Source of the DNA: Umbelopsis ramanniana AG
Taxonomy: Eukaryota; Mucoromycota; Umbelopsidomycetes; Umbelopsidales; Umbelopsidaceae
Length of the DNA stretch: 64,000 nt
NCBI RefSeq assembly: GCF_025399195.1
Contig: NW_026252172.1
Coordinates: forward strand, 1 to 64,000
Direction of reading: 5' to 3'
Position numbers and translations under genes: made by a program. How positions within the stretch are numbered: position 1 is the stretch's first letter; the number at the start of each line of letters is the position of its first letter. Positions 50,901-61,980 of this stretch are shown piece after piece. Under the pieces are notes generated by a model that saw only the letters and a list, made by a program, of their open reading frames with translations, did no database searches and was not told the origin of the DNA.

Positions 50901-51040
50901 AGACTGCTTTTATAGATTGTCTGGACGCTCTTTATAGTCTAAATTCAACAAGGCTAATGGAGGCGATCAGAGACGCTCAGCAAGTCAGTACTGAACCTGA
51001 CGCATATCAAATGCACATTGATAGATTGGCATCACTATGA
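47972..51040 (+). CDS. HEAT-repeat protein resembling DNAAF5/HEATR2 (dynein arm assembly factor)
   Basis: Seven exons: 47972-48001, 48071-48679, 48752-49106, 49176-49399, 49473-50236, 50293-50839 and 50903-51040; 888 residues. It is helical HEAT/ARM solenoid throughout, without other domains. Blocks such as DRVEKCREQCLEF, EEIRLGIVRLLNLLL, DVQKEACCVLLTI, YFGDKITKAVTPILRHKHA and RYKFADALLPLLLTAAVDDI followed by TVRQ match the order and character of repeats in DNAAF5. That cytoplasmic factor pre-assembles axonemal dynein arms and is about 855 residues in humans. I judge this by eye; other large HEAT proteins are possible. In a fungus without flagella the gene would be unexpected. The tiny first exon (MADSLQSLLE) fits the downstream frame. 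No targeting signal. Confidence 0.6.
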
Positions 51041-51396
51041 TAAAATTTATGATATTTGTAAATTTTGCTTGTAGACGCGGCAGGATATACCCTTGAGACT
51101 TTCCAGTCTATTGACAATTAAAGAACATGTGGATTTTCCAATACGGCATTTGAGTCACCGAAGCTTAAGAAAAACTATCATAATATATACACGCAAAGTA
51201 TCTCCTTTATATTCACTCATCATGTTTGAGATATGTTTTGGGTATGTTCAAATGTGGACTTCATGAGTGACGTCGGACTTTGACATTGGGAGTCGGGAGA
51301 GCCAAGTTCAGGTGCTTTGCCAAACTCAGAGCTCGGGTTTTGCTTGATCGCACGATCAGGAATCAACCATCTTCAACTAAACTGTCAACTTGACAT
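51041..51396. other. Spacer, no gene
   Basis: Between the HEAT gene and striatin; 3' flank and promoter. No coding signal is seen. Confidence 0.5.
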
Positions 51397-54300
51397 ATGA
51401 TGCAACAAACGCCACAATCGAGTCAGCAGCGATTACTGAATGGGAGGGACAACGTTATGAAAGATGCCAATATTCCCTCCAACTTTTCGTTGGCAATTCA
51501 GTCACCAGAATATACTTTGCCAGGTGTTTTACATTTTCTACAACAAGAATGGAGACGATTCGAACGTGAAAGAAACGAATGGGAAATAGAAAAAGCAGAA
51601 TATAAGGTGAGTTATCTGGCTATTAGATTTTATATCAAACGATGTGGGTACCACTAGTGAAGTCGATGATTATGCAGAGACGTGCCTCTCATAATTATAG
51701 CAAATCGGCGACTCAAGCGACCATAAAGAAAGCAGTATTATACTTAACCTATATATCACTCTTGAACGATTGGTATAGGCTCGAATTGCATTACTTGAAG
51801 GTGAAAGACGAGGTTTTGCTAACCTCAAGCTGGATCTGATGAAACGAGTGAAAATGTTGGAATATGCGCTACGACAGGAAAGGTACGCAAACCTAACTAA
51901 TTCGTTGGTATACCATTTTCCTCCGTTAACCAAGATATATAGGAAGAAGTATATGAACAATCCTAAGGCTCGTACTATACAACAGCAAGAAGAGTTTACA
52001 CGTACAGTTGATTCACCAAACCCGCGTACGTAGTATAAGGATGAATGAGTGTGCTACTTGAACATGTTACTGAGCATTATTTGCTAGCATCGTCTCCCAA
52101 TCTTTCTTCTTTAAGGGACTCACAAGATGCAAGTGTTAAATTGGAATCGCAAGACAAATTACCTGCTGCATTCGTCGCTTCGCAAATAGATGATAAGGCC
52201 AAAACTCGTAGCAGAGAGTTATTGAAATCGTAAGTCACCGAGAGGGATATTCACTATGTTCAGAAGAGTGAGCTGACACTAATTCATTTCACAAAGCTGC
52301 CTAAAGGAGATCAATCAGTTAGCTTTGTCAACCTCCAAGCTACCATACACAACAGCATTTACGTCAGGCTTGCAGAACCAATATTCGAAAATTACCTCTC
52401 AAGCCTCCCAAGATGTGCAACACGACACAGAATCCATCTCTACATTGAAAGATCCAAGTGAGGAAAACAAAGCGGCAGCTAGACGACAGACCCCAAAACA
52501 ACCAGACGACAGTATGTCAACGTTTATACCCCAACATAACACTTCCTTACTACAAGATGGGAAGATCGAGAGTGGGCAACAGCAAAAAGTAGATAAAGAC
52601 AATGACATTCCTTCAACTATCTCTGATGTAGAGGTTCCAGACAACGTTGATGAAGTTGCTATGATAAACAATGTAATCAACATTGCAAAGGAACGAAAAC
52701 AGCGTGATCAATCCAACCCAGGCAGCGGATCACGAAAGGGACTATCTGAAGAAGAGCAATTGGTAGGTATTTTGCGTATTTGAATGTAGGGTATTAGAAA
52801 GGTACTGATGGAAGTAATAGACGAAGGATGTGCAAGAAAAGTATAGTTTGAGTGCAGACAAAGTTCGAAAACTGCTCAAAAATGCAGAAAGATTAATCCA
52901 CCGTAAGTGGTATCCTGATTATGTTCTAACACATATAATTCTAATACTTTCTTTCGCAGAAGAGAACAATATACCAATGTCTTCAAAAGACAGTCTTCTT
53001 GGAAAAGTGGACAATCTCAAGCTACCAAGCGAGGCTGAGGTTGAAGTAAGTTGTTTGCATAAATATTTGCTGAGTTTATTACTCTAACACGTCCATGGAT
53101 CAGGTTGAGGATGCAGATTCTGAGAGTAGACCAAAAATGTGGAGAGCTAAACACAACCTCCGTGGGTAAGTACCACATGAGACCGTTTTACTCGCTTAAA
53201 TGTACTTTAAGGCTGACAGTCGTGCGACGCGACAGACATCTTGATTGTGTTCGATCCGTTAGCTTCCATGCCAATGAACTCTTGATTGCTTCAGGCTCTG
53301 ATGACGGTACCATAAAAATATGGGACCTTAAAAACTCCATTGTAAAAGACTCAGTTATGCAGAAAAAGTAAGTGCTTAGCCTTCATATTTTGGGTCTTTT
53401 GGCCTATAATTCCAACTGACGAGATTGGCTAGAAGTTCGCATGAGGAGATGGATCCTATAATAACTTATCGCGGCCATACCATGGGCGTAACCAAAGTTG
53501 AGATCTCAGCAGAACAAGGGCGTCTGTACTCTTCTAGTTTGGATTCCACCATCAGAGTTTGGCAACTTCCTCCCGCAGATAAATCCCCATATTCTCCATA
53601 TGGTAAGATTCTTGTTTCTGAAGAATATAACGCAGCGGCTATGTTTGATATCTGTCTTCAATTTTGTAGACTCTGCTTTAAATATAGCACCATACATTGG
53701 TCACACTGATGCTATCTGGGACTTCAAGTTGTTTCCCACCGCCATTGCTGACTACCTGCCACTGGCATCCGCATCCGCTGATGGAACCGTTAAGATATGG
53801 GACACTAGTGCGAGTGGAAACCTTCTCAAGAGTTCATGGTCATATAACGGTGTGATTGATGAACATCAGGATGAGCAAAGTAAGTTCAAATTACTATATA
53901 TGACTACATGAAGTAGATACTAACAAATTATACAGGAAATCTTCCGGTCCCGACGTCCCTTGACATCTGCCATACTAACTTGCGACAGCTTGCTGTGGCT
54001 TACAGAAACACGGAGGTCAAGGTGTTTGATGTTGAAACTGGTCAAATTGTCCTTACAATACCAGCCGATCCATCGGCAGGCACGTATTTGTATGATTGAA
54101 GGCGTATAAGACAACTTACTTACCCTTTGAAAACAGATAATTCTTGCCTCACACAGATAAACAAAATAGTTTCGCACCCTACATTGCCGCTTCTAATAAC
54201 TGGACACGAAAATAAGCTGATCAAGTTTTATGACATTAATACAGGTATAGTATGAGTTGAGAACAGCAGCCATATCTTAGCATTTTAGCAGATTAGTTGA

Positions 54301-54588
54301 CGCAATCAAATCGCAGGAAATTCGGTATTCACAATGTCTGCCCATTTGGATGGAGTAACTGCGCTTGATATCGACCCCAGCGGTATCACTTTAGTGTCTG
54401 GCGGCCATGATGGATCAATCAGATTATGGGACATTTCAAGTACTTCCAGATCATGCGTACAGGAATACACTGCGCATCGTCGAAAAGCAGATGAAGGTGT
54501 CTTAAGTGTCCAGTTCCACAAGGAATTGCCATGGCTTGTTAGCGGTGGAGCTGACGGCATCGTCAAGGCTTATCATCATAGCATATAA
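51397..54588 (+). CDS. Striatin-family WD40 scaffold of the STRIPAK complex
   Basis: Fourteen exons: 51397-51606, 51779-51882, 51943-52025, 52088-52229, 52297-52762, 52821-52902, 52960-53045, 53104-53165, 53236-53367, 53433-53602, 53670-53879, 53936-54079, 54137-54244 and 54317-54588; 756 residues. The N-terminal striatin block is clear: [20 protein letters not shown] then a coiled coil ending [20 protein letters not shown] and EYALRQER. A long disordered middle leads to C-terminal WD40 repeats ([61 protein letters not shown]). Striatin is the PP2A-binding scaffold of STRIPAK, which controls cell fusion, hyphal growth and development in fungi. Intron 12 appears to be GC-AG (donor at 54080). 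The split between exons 8 and 9 is set by the GHLDCVR block. Confidence 0.92.
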
Positions 54589-55277
54589 TTTCGCAACCAT
54601 CGATGAGACTTTACGTAGAGCCATTGTACAAATTGTCATTTCCTCTGCCATTGGCATCCTTGGTGCCAGATCATTATATAATATTGATAATAGTTACTTT
54701 AATTCGCGTTGAATTGATTGGAAAACTGATATGGATGCTACGCCTGCAAGCATCGTTGTCATGTACAAGAGGCATTAGTGTGGATTATCCTCGAAACTGT
54801 TGCAGTGTTTGCTACAGAGCAAGCATTAGTTTGCAGTGGTGACAGAAGGATTACTGTTAAAATTGCTACTGTACCTCTACAGCTTTTTGGAGGTGATGTG
54901 ATTGCATTAGTTTCCCTTTGGTTTGCATTACTTCCGCGTCGGCTTCACGCGCCAGTCGCTGCAAGAAGAGAAGATAGTCCAAGTAAATCTGTAAAGGTTT
55001 ATTTAATAAGGTACCATGCGGTAAATGGTATATTAAAATCAGTTACCATGACATCCACGCTTTTACTTAAGGATGAGCGTGGATTGTGGGCTTTGATTAT
55101 CTTCTTTACTGTACTTCGCGAGTATAAGCGTGCCATATCAAAGATCTTCAAAAAGTCCGACCGCACAGAAAGCACTATGAAAGTCAATGCACGTGATTTT
55201 TTACGATGTCATCAAAATTTAGGGATCGTATGGCAAACAACTTGGAGTTGCTTCAAAGCTTCAGTCACCAGCCTCTA
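54589..55277. other. Intergenic, no supported gene
   Basis: A 166-codon open frame crosses this stretch (54778-55278, plus) but has no motif, no proper start and runs into the NDUFA13 start. I treat the region as the 3' flank of striatin and the promoter of NDUFA13. Confidence 0.45.
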
Positions 55278-55805
55278 ATGTCTACACCAGCGACACAGGA
55301 TCTCCCACCTCCTGGTGGATACTCAGAAGTCAAGTATCGACGATACCTTCCAAAGAGAGGACCTTCTGGATTAGTCATTTTCGCCGGCATCACTGCAGTT
55401 TGCGCATTCGGGTTCTATAGAGTTGCTCAAGGAAACTTGGAAAGAAGGTAACAACATCAAATAATTGCTTCAACCGCGTAGCTTCTAATTAACTTAATGC
55501 CGTGTCAACATATTGTTTCTAACACTGTTTACTCTCACTCATCTACAACCATCTTTCACCACTATTACGAAATCCTTTGCAGAGAACTCAAGCGTGAAAA
55601 CCTTTGGTCCAGAATTCACCTCATACCATTGCTTACAGCTGAATCAGATCGAGATGCTTTTCGACGACAACAAGCAGCACTCAACCGTGAGGCTGAAATT
55701 ATGAAGGACGTCAAGGACTGGAAGGTCGGCGAGTCAGTCTACAATAACACCAAATACTACACACGACCTTCAGTCGTAGTAGTTCCGGAGGATGCTAGAC
55801 AATAG
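55278..55805 (+). CDS. Complex I accessory subunit NDUFA13/GRIM-19
   Basis: Two exons, 55278-55447 and 55583-55805; 130 residues, close to the family norm. The diagnostic start block QDLPPPGGYSEVKYRRYLPK is followed by RGPSGLV, then one membrane helix (LVIFAGITAVCAFGFYRVA), then a charged matrix part with ELKRENLWSRIHLIPLLTAE and SDRDAFRRQQ, and VYNNTKYYTRPS. It is a supernumerary subunit of the membrane arm of mitochondrial NADH dehydrogenase. I start at 55278 (MSTPATQDLPPP) because the family begins just before this block. An in-frame upstream ATG at 55206 would add 24 residues of unusual sequence. Confidence 0.92.
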
Positions 55806-56429
55806 ATAAAAAAAAGAATTACCGCAATAAATCACACGAATTTGACGTTTAGATTAGTAATGTTAAGGGATTATGCAGAAAAGTCGGACTGAGCTTGTCA
55901 AAGCATGTTTTGGAGTGTCATTCTAGGATTATCTTCAAAAACTGAAGTTTTCAAGATTCAATGTATGAGGTATCGTAACATGTGCCATGATGAGTTGGTA
56001 ATTTATGGAATGCTGCAATATGATCAATTTACAAGTAATCCATACAGTATTTGGAAGAAAGCGGATATAGCGACTGCAGAGATCGCGAGTCTATTGTACC
56101 TATTATAAAAATTACTAGGCCGGGCACTGATACTGTAATATGATCTTATAGAAGCAAGTACAACTATGCATTTATGCATACATTATAAAGAAATGAGTCT
56201 CATAAATGATATGCACACTGTTGCTAAAAGTCAACACCTATGATTGATGTCTTCTATTGGCTTCTTCAAGTGGATGCTCGCTGAGAGGTTTGGAAAATCG
56301 GAGTTTCCTCAGCCTTGCCACAGAAGGCATAATCTCACTCTCACCCATCTCTCCCATCGGTTTCGTTGAGCCGAATAATTGCAGGATTTTAGGGTGAGAA
56401 ACCTTCTAAATCTCGGTAAAGAATTCACA
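55806..56429. other. Intergenic, possible upstream exon of the next gene
   Basis: No independent gene is supported. A candidate acceptor (TTGCAG near 56382) lies just upstream of and in frame with the next coding sequence, so an additional 5' exon here cannot be excluded. Confidence 0.4.
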
Positions 56430-57200
56430 ATGTATCTTTACAAGATTTCGGTGCAAACATCAGATCACTCTGGCGCTACGGCGGACTTGATAGGCAAGCT
56501 GTTGCACAACTGGAGGACTCATCACAAAAACAACATTGCATACAGGACCACGTTAGCTAGAGTCATTCTTTTATGCTTACCTGGTACTTACATGCTAAGC
56601 TCGGTGAACGAGCTAACCGAAATGCTGAAGTACTGCAAAAATGGGTACAGGTCGTCACCCAACGTCTCTGATATTGTCCACAAAATTGGATATACCAGTT
56701 TGCCAGAGGTCGAAAAACTTTCAAAAGCACTCAAACTCGGCAACAAAACTTCACAACAGACGGTTTATGATTTAGCCATTGCAAGTGATGGAAACTACGT
56801 CCTCACTAATGAGTATGCATCATTTGTTATAGGCGCAAGGACTTTGGACGTACATGTTACCGCAATCAACGCCAGTAATAGATTAGCAAAACTGGATCAC
56901 AGGGTGCTCCAAGCTATATTAACCCAAAGTCGAGACAATAATTTAAACAGCAATGGCGTTTCCTACGCTTCCAGAAATAGTAAAGGCACACTGTCTATCC
57001 ATCTTCCTGTACCGGCAGAGACATGCATGGACATGGGTTATGACTTTTACACCGATAAATCCAACGTTTGGGCGGTATACTATGAGCGCTCTGATAGTAG
57101 ATTTAGAATCACGAAAGTTGAACAAAATCGCTTAATCGACACAACCTGTGTAAACCTGCAGAAAGTCACGCTGATCAAACCTGAATTCAAATTGGCATAA
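56430..57200 (+). CDS. Unrecognised protein, 256 residues, possibly lacking 5' exons
   Basis: A single long open frame; ATG at 56430 (MYLYKISVQTSDHSGATADL) to the stop at 57198. I do not recognise a family. Composition is globular, not low-complexity, with mixed alpha/beta character: a helical first 110 residues, then beta-rich sequence (NYVLTNEYASFVIGARTLDV, SKGTLSIHLPVPAETCMDMG, NVWAVYYERSDSRFRITKVE). The frame is open upstream of the ATG to about 56379, next to a possible splice acceptor. The annotated part may therefore be the C-terminal portion of a larger protein. No signal peptide or convincing membrane span is visible. Length and composition make chance unlikely, but expression is unproved. 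Confidence 0.55.
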   Translation: MYLYKISVQTSDHSGATADLIGKLLHNWRTHHKNNIAYRTTLARVILLCLPGTYMLSSVNELTEMLKYCKNGYRSSPNVSDIVHKIGYTSLPEVEKLSKALKLGNKTSQQTVYDLAIASDGNYVLTNEYASFVIGARTLDVHVTAINASNRLAKLDHRVLQAILTQSRDNNLNSNGVSYASRNSKGTLSIHLPVPAETCMDMGYDFYTDKSNVWAVYYERSDSRFRITKVEQNRLIDTTCVNLQKVTLIKPEFKLA

Positions 57201-57609
57201 GAATACCGATAGAGAATTTATAGTTATGTGTATTGTTAACTTTGGGATACATGATAGTCTGAATACTGTATAGAGCTGCATCAATATATTTTTTAATAGT
57301 ATGAAAATAGAGTATGCCACCAGTGTCGAAAGCTCCATTGTACTTGTGGAACATTGGCATGCGAATGCCCAACATATCCAGGTGAGTAACCTCATCCACT
57401 ATAAACTTTCAGAAAATAATCCACTTGTATTGAAGATAGTGTCAATTAAGTCTCAGTCCACGTTTTGACTTCGTTACATTCATTTATTAACATCATTACA
57501 TCATCATCCAGTAGGCAAAAGGGAATGTAGACAAGAGAAGATCAACTTGAGCATTCGCTTTGAAGCAAAGCTTCAACAAATAAAGTACGCGAAAATTATC
57601 TGATATCAT
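57201..57609. other. 3' intergenic region
   Basis: Between the convergent unknown gene and the Thr-rich secreted protein; no coding signal. Confidence 0.5.
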
Positions 57610-57921
57610 CTATGCCTCTCCGTGAGGGGTGCTATGGGTAGTATGGGAAGGTTCGGTTTGAGTAGTGGTATGGGAAGGTTCGGTATGGGTAGTGGTATGG
57701 GAAGGTTCGGTATGAGAAGGTTCAGTATGAGTAGTGGTAGTGGTAGTGGTAGTAGTGGTAGTGGTAGGTTCAGTAGTGGTAGTAGTGGTAGTGGTAGGTT
57801 CAGTAGTGGTAGTAGTGGTAGTAGTGGTAGTGGTAGGTTCAGTAGTGGTAGGTTCGGTAGTGGTAGTAGTGGTAGTATCGGTAGTGGTAGTAGTGGTGGG
57901 AGGGCCGCCAACATCATCGGT

Positions 57922-57953
<32 letters not shown>

Positions 57954-58428
57954 TAGTGTCAGAGGTGGTAGAAGTATCAGAGCTGGAAACATCAGAGCTA
58001 GAAACATCAGAGCTGGAAACATCAGAGCTGGAAAAAGCAGGGCTTGAAACAGCAGAGGAGCTAGCAAAAGAAGAAGAAGGGGATGGAGAAGGGAAAAGTG
58101 AAGGAAGGGCACCGGCAAGAAGACCGTTAAGATTCACTATAGAACCGGTTCCCAAGCAGGGAATGGCTAAGGTGCTAGATCCAATTAAGATGGAAACCAA
58201 ACGGGTAGCACATTCATCGCCGTTGTGGCCACCATTGCCACCTTTTCCATCCTCGTCCTCATCATTATAATCGACGTCACTCTTGTCTTCGGTCCAAAGT
58301 TGTTGAGGTTCTGCAGCCTTGACTATACCTTGCTGAACTTCGGCATTTCCTCCATTTGGAAAGGGTGTGGCGTCGACAGCGCTAAGTGCATACAAGCAGC
58401 AAATTAGAATGGGAATGGCTGAGCGCAT
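57610..58428 (-). CDS. Secreted mucin-like Thr/Ser-rich protein
   Basis: A single exon from the ATG at 58428; 272 residues. A signal peptide (MRSAIPILICCLYALSAVDA) is followed by an acidic Gly/Asp region, then a short hydrophobic stretch flanked by cysteines (DECATRLVSILIGSSTLAIP, then C). A long low-complexity tail follows: SSSDV repeats, runs of Thr up to 13, TTTEP units and finally THTEPSH repeats. Such tails are usually densely O-mannosylated and form extended wall or surface proteins. There is no hydrophobic C-terminus, so no GPI signal; it is probably secreted or wall-trapped. I do not recognise a family. A TATA box lies 61 bp upstream. Copy number of the repeats is likely to vary between strains. 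Confidence 0.8.
57720..57960. repeat. Trinucleotide microsatellite (GGT/AGT, GTC/GTA) within the Thr-rich gene
   Basis: Nearly pure repeats of GTAGTG(GT)-type units on the plus strand encode the Thr runs on the minus strand. Interruptions (AGGTTCAG) recur and encode the EP in TTTEP. Because the unit is a multiple of three, length changes keep the frame. Confidence 0.85.
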
Positions 58429-58488
58429 TTTGAGAGTATCTTGGAGTAATGAAGCGCGTGCTGAAAAAATTTGACATTTAAGATCGAG

Positions 58489-58496
58489 CTTTTATA
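58489..58496 (-). promoter_or_regulatory. Putative TATA box of the Thr-rich secreted protein gene
   Basis: The minus strand reads TATAAAAG 61 bp upstream of the ATG at 58428. Confidence 0.55.
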
Positions 58497-61324
58497 CATA
58501 TGACCTGAAAACAAGGTTGCGTGAAAAATAACTTTAGATTGATGATACTCAAGTATCAAATGATACTCAACATCGATCAAATCTAAGGGTTAAACATGCA
58601 GGTACCTCTTCGATGTCTTCTATTTGGTCGATCATTACTATTTTCCAAGCGTTTTATACCTTCTATGGTAAATAAGAGTAATTATAAGTTAGCTTGGTTT
58701 CATTAAAGTTCAATCTTAACATGCAAAGAATCGATCATATATTTTTTTTTTCAATCGGCCAAGACATCTTCTACTTACCTTTTTTCTCGCTCATCATGGC
58801 AGCGAAAGGTCTAACTCTCGCTTTGACATGAAATGCTATGGCAGATAGCATTAAAGTAAATTCATGGAACCATATTTGATGAATGCATGAGGCAATTAAT
58901 ACATTTTTCCATTTTGGTGCTTCCCACGTATGAAACGAAGAATTATATGGTACTTCATACAATATGATAAAATCTTGCTACTGACAATTTCCTCAATCCT
59001 TGAATAAGGGCTGTTGAACAACCATCTTATCCCTATGGAGGAGGTGTTTGCGAAAATGTCCGTAAACACTGTACCAAAAAAAACCAGTGGCACCTGCTTC
59101 ACGATTATTTTCAAAAGAAAATGCAAGCCTCATTATTTATTTTAGGAGTATACACTGCGAAATGATTGGAACCAATTGGGAGAACACAGTTGCACCAACG
59201 ATAGTTTTTCGCTTCACTGCGATGACTACACTAGCTTGTGCTTTAGATAGGCTGCTAAATATAGGACGACAAGCTAACTCGCCGACGTATAATCCTGATA
59301 GCAATGGCATGAATGCTTCTATGGAAGTACGTACTTATCTCTATGGCGTGTCATAAAAAAATGGGAGTTGATCAAGCAAACCAATGAGATGGAGTATGGG
59401 AATCAAAGCAATTAAGGAAAACAGAGTTAGATTGCATCGTACTGTGCCATATGTACCTAGCTTTTACAAGCATAATTTGCACTATGTTAGACAGTTTGCA
59501 GTGTTGACATACCTACAAGCTAATTGATTGGTATCAATGTGTGATAGAGATTTGCATATAACCTGTTTCATTTACTCGAGTACTAGAACCTGTGATAAAT
59601 TACTGAAGAGTCAACTGTCTCATACTTATCGAAAGTAATCGGGTTTTAAGTGAGCAAAAGGTTTCTTGGTCGTGGCGTATACTCCTTTGCTGTTACAAAA
59701 GAGATCAGAGAGCATACTTTTCTATCAATAAATGGATCAGAAATTGCTTTCATTTGTTCGAGTAAAACTATGAGCTTTCTCCACTCCGGAATGATATTTG
59801 AGTCAATGAACCAATTGACCAACGAACTTCGTTATGAACTTACAGAAAGCGAGAAGAAAGACAATATTTCAACATGAAGTTTGATATATTGATCGAAGCT
59901 AAGATATAATGAATTATAACACAAATTTAGCTATTTAGAGAACATGTAGAGAGCAATCGTTGTGATCTTTCAAACCAATGGAATACATCTATCAGTTCCT
60001 TTAGATTTACAGCGAACAATCTGGATTCATGAACTTGGCAAATGTTAGATATCTCGAAAGGTTATCACGGAATTACATCGTCTGTCCAGTCTTGTTCAAT
60101 TCCTTTTTTTTTGTTCAAAACGCTGTATTTATTGTCAGTTGAATTATATTTTTCTAGCTTAATAAACCCCTTTTATTGTACAGATTGAAAAGAACGTCAG
60201 CTAGTGCAACGTTTTTTTAAGACAAAAGAGAGGAGTGATCAAGCCTCTTGATAAATGAGACCTGGGAGTATTATAAAGGTAAAGAAAAATAAAATATGCA
60301 TCTAAAAGTCTTAAAAGAGGGATCGAAGGAAGAGAAAGCTCATAAGAGAAGAAGGAAAGAGAAACCTGAAGGGAAGCATGTCAATGTGTTATTTAGGGCC
60401 GAATAAGGGGTTCAAACTCAACGTCAATATGGCAAGTGCCAACATGTCCAAAGAGGAGAACGCAATTAGCCATGGCATAACCTCCTTAAAAAAGGGTGAG
60501 GAGGCTGTAGGAATTAGAAAAGCACCAACAATAGAACAACATTTGATCAGTACCATTGGCTTGGAACCAATGCATAAGAACTTTACAGTGATCTTCAAGT
60601 GGCCACGTTTGTTAACATTAATGTTCCAAAAATCTAAAACGAAATAATATTTCGTTTGGGTTGGTTTCCTTATACTACGATGTGCATTGGATTAAACAAT
60701 TATAAGTCTTGTCCGAGGACTTAACAACATCCAGCTATGACTTTCCCTTCCCTTCCCTCCCTTGCGTAGCTCGCATGAATGAAGTACATGTATTTTATTA
60801 TTGATGGGTTTATATAGAAAAATTTACTCTGAATTACGCTAGAAAATAAAAGGAAAAGATGAAAAAGCACTTATAGCTGGAGGCTGTAGTCCGTTGGACT
60901 TAAGACTAATTTTTAGGACCAAAGAGACTAAAAATCCTTTATTGTTACATGTTCTCTGCCTCTAGTACCTTTTTCATTGGCAACAGCATCATACTGCTGC
61001 ATTTCAATTCGGGCTTTAGCCTATTCCACAGATGTGGAACACTACTTATGGATTAGCAGAGCATATGTTCATTTCTTTAAGGTGCTTAATTTTGTGTATA
61101 CTTTAATACTTAGAGGAGAACCCACGACCCAGACAGGCAGACTACATATAGTAGACTTAAATAACAGCCTGATTTTGAAAAGTTACTGAGGCCTCTGGTG
61201 TTATTCTACATGTCACCATCACCTTAATCACTGCATCTTTTTGCATTCTGTCCGTAGGATCAGAGTTGTCGGTGACCACTCAGTCGTTCTCCCTCAGTCA
61301 TCATGTTTGGCATTATATCAGCCC
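58497..61324. other. Gene-poor AT-rich region
   Basis: About 2.8 kb with no supportable gene. Short open frames (for example 59650-59877 and 60378-60647, plus) lack motifs and splice partners. The region may be decayed repeat sequence, since it leads into a broken transposase. Confidence 0.5.
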
Positions 61325-61980
61325 TCACTTTTGAACAAATTCTTCAACAGGATTCAAGAACGGGGAATTGATAGTTAAGCATAGACATTTATGACCTCTA
61401 GCCTGAACTAAATCTCGAACTGCAATTGGAGCATGGATGGGGCATTGTCCGTTATCAGATAATAGCCGTTGGTGTTGTTTTTATTCAACACACCCATAGT
61501 ATTGCACAATATGTTAGTTAGTAATCTGTACGCATGCCAAATCTGCCGTTAACGTCATACATCAACCAACCAGCCACTATCCTCTTATTAGACGATACAA
61601 CAGCCTGTAGCTTTTTTCAATGACATGTCTATGACTCTTGCTTCTGGTGAGGTACCCATTCCAATTTGCTGAAAAATACCATCGTTTTGGCGCTTTGCCT
61701 TTGGGGGAGGGTTTACCTAAATAAGTGCCAAGGTGCCTTTGAATATACAAATTAATCTCTGCTTCATCAATGAAAACGCAGCTCGTAGTGAAATTAAGTC
61801 TGATGTCTCTTTCAACTTTCTACTCTCTCCTTTTGCAATTTTATAAATCGATCAGTAATTCTTGCCAAAGGTAATATTTCCAGCTGCTCAACGTAGGTTT
61901 GCCTTCCCCTCTTGACCAAGTGCTTATGTAATGCTGAGAAGTCCTTATGGTTGATAACAGTGATCAAAGCAACCTGTTCG
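61325..61980 (-). pseudogene. Broken DDE transposase, Tc1/IS630-mariner type
   Basis: Translated in changing minus-strand frames, the stretch keeps the catalytic landmarks in order. Near 61790-61740 it reads CVFIDEAEINLYIQRH (first Asp). Near 61470-61440 it reads GYYLITDNAP (second Asp). Near 61360-61330 it reads SPFLNPVEEFVQ (Glu). Upstream, near 61965-61850, is a helical block (HKHLVKRGRQTYVEQLE) that may belong to the DNA-binding part. Frames switch between blocks and several stops occur, so no intact enzyme is encoded. I did not find clear terminal inverted repeats. It is an inactive remnant and the only mobile element I can identify here. Confidence 0.75.

Noticed and set aside
55206-55277. 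Upstream in-frame ATG for NDUFA13
   Set aside because: Would add 24 residues not typical of the family, which normally begins just before the DLPPPGGY block.
54778-55278. 166-codon plus-strand frame before NDUFA13
   Set aside because: Begins without an ATG at its edge, has no motif and overlaps the NDUFA13 promoter and start.
57734-58270. Plus-strand poly-Val frame of 178 codons
   Set aside because: Mirror of the Thr microsatellite of the secreted protein gene.
60378-60647. 89-codon plus-strand frame and its 69-codon minus-strand overlap
   Set aside because: No homology that I recognise and no splice continuity; probably chance in AT-rich DNA.
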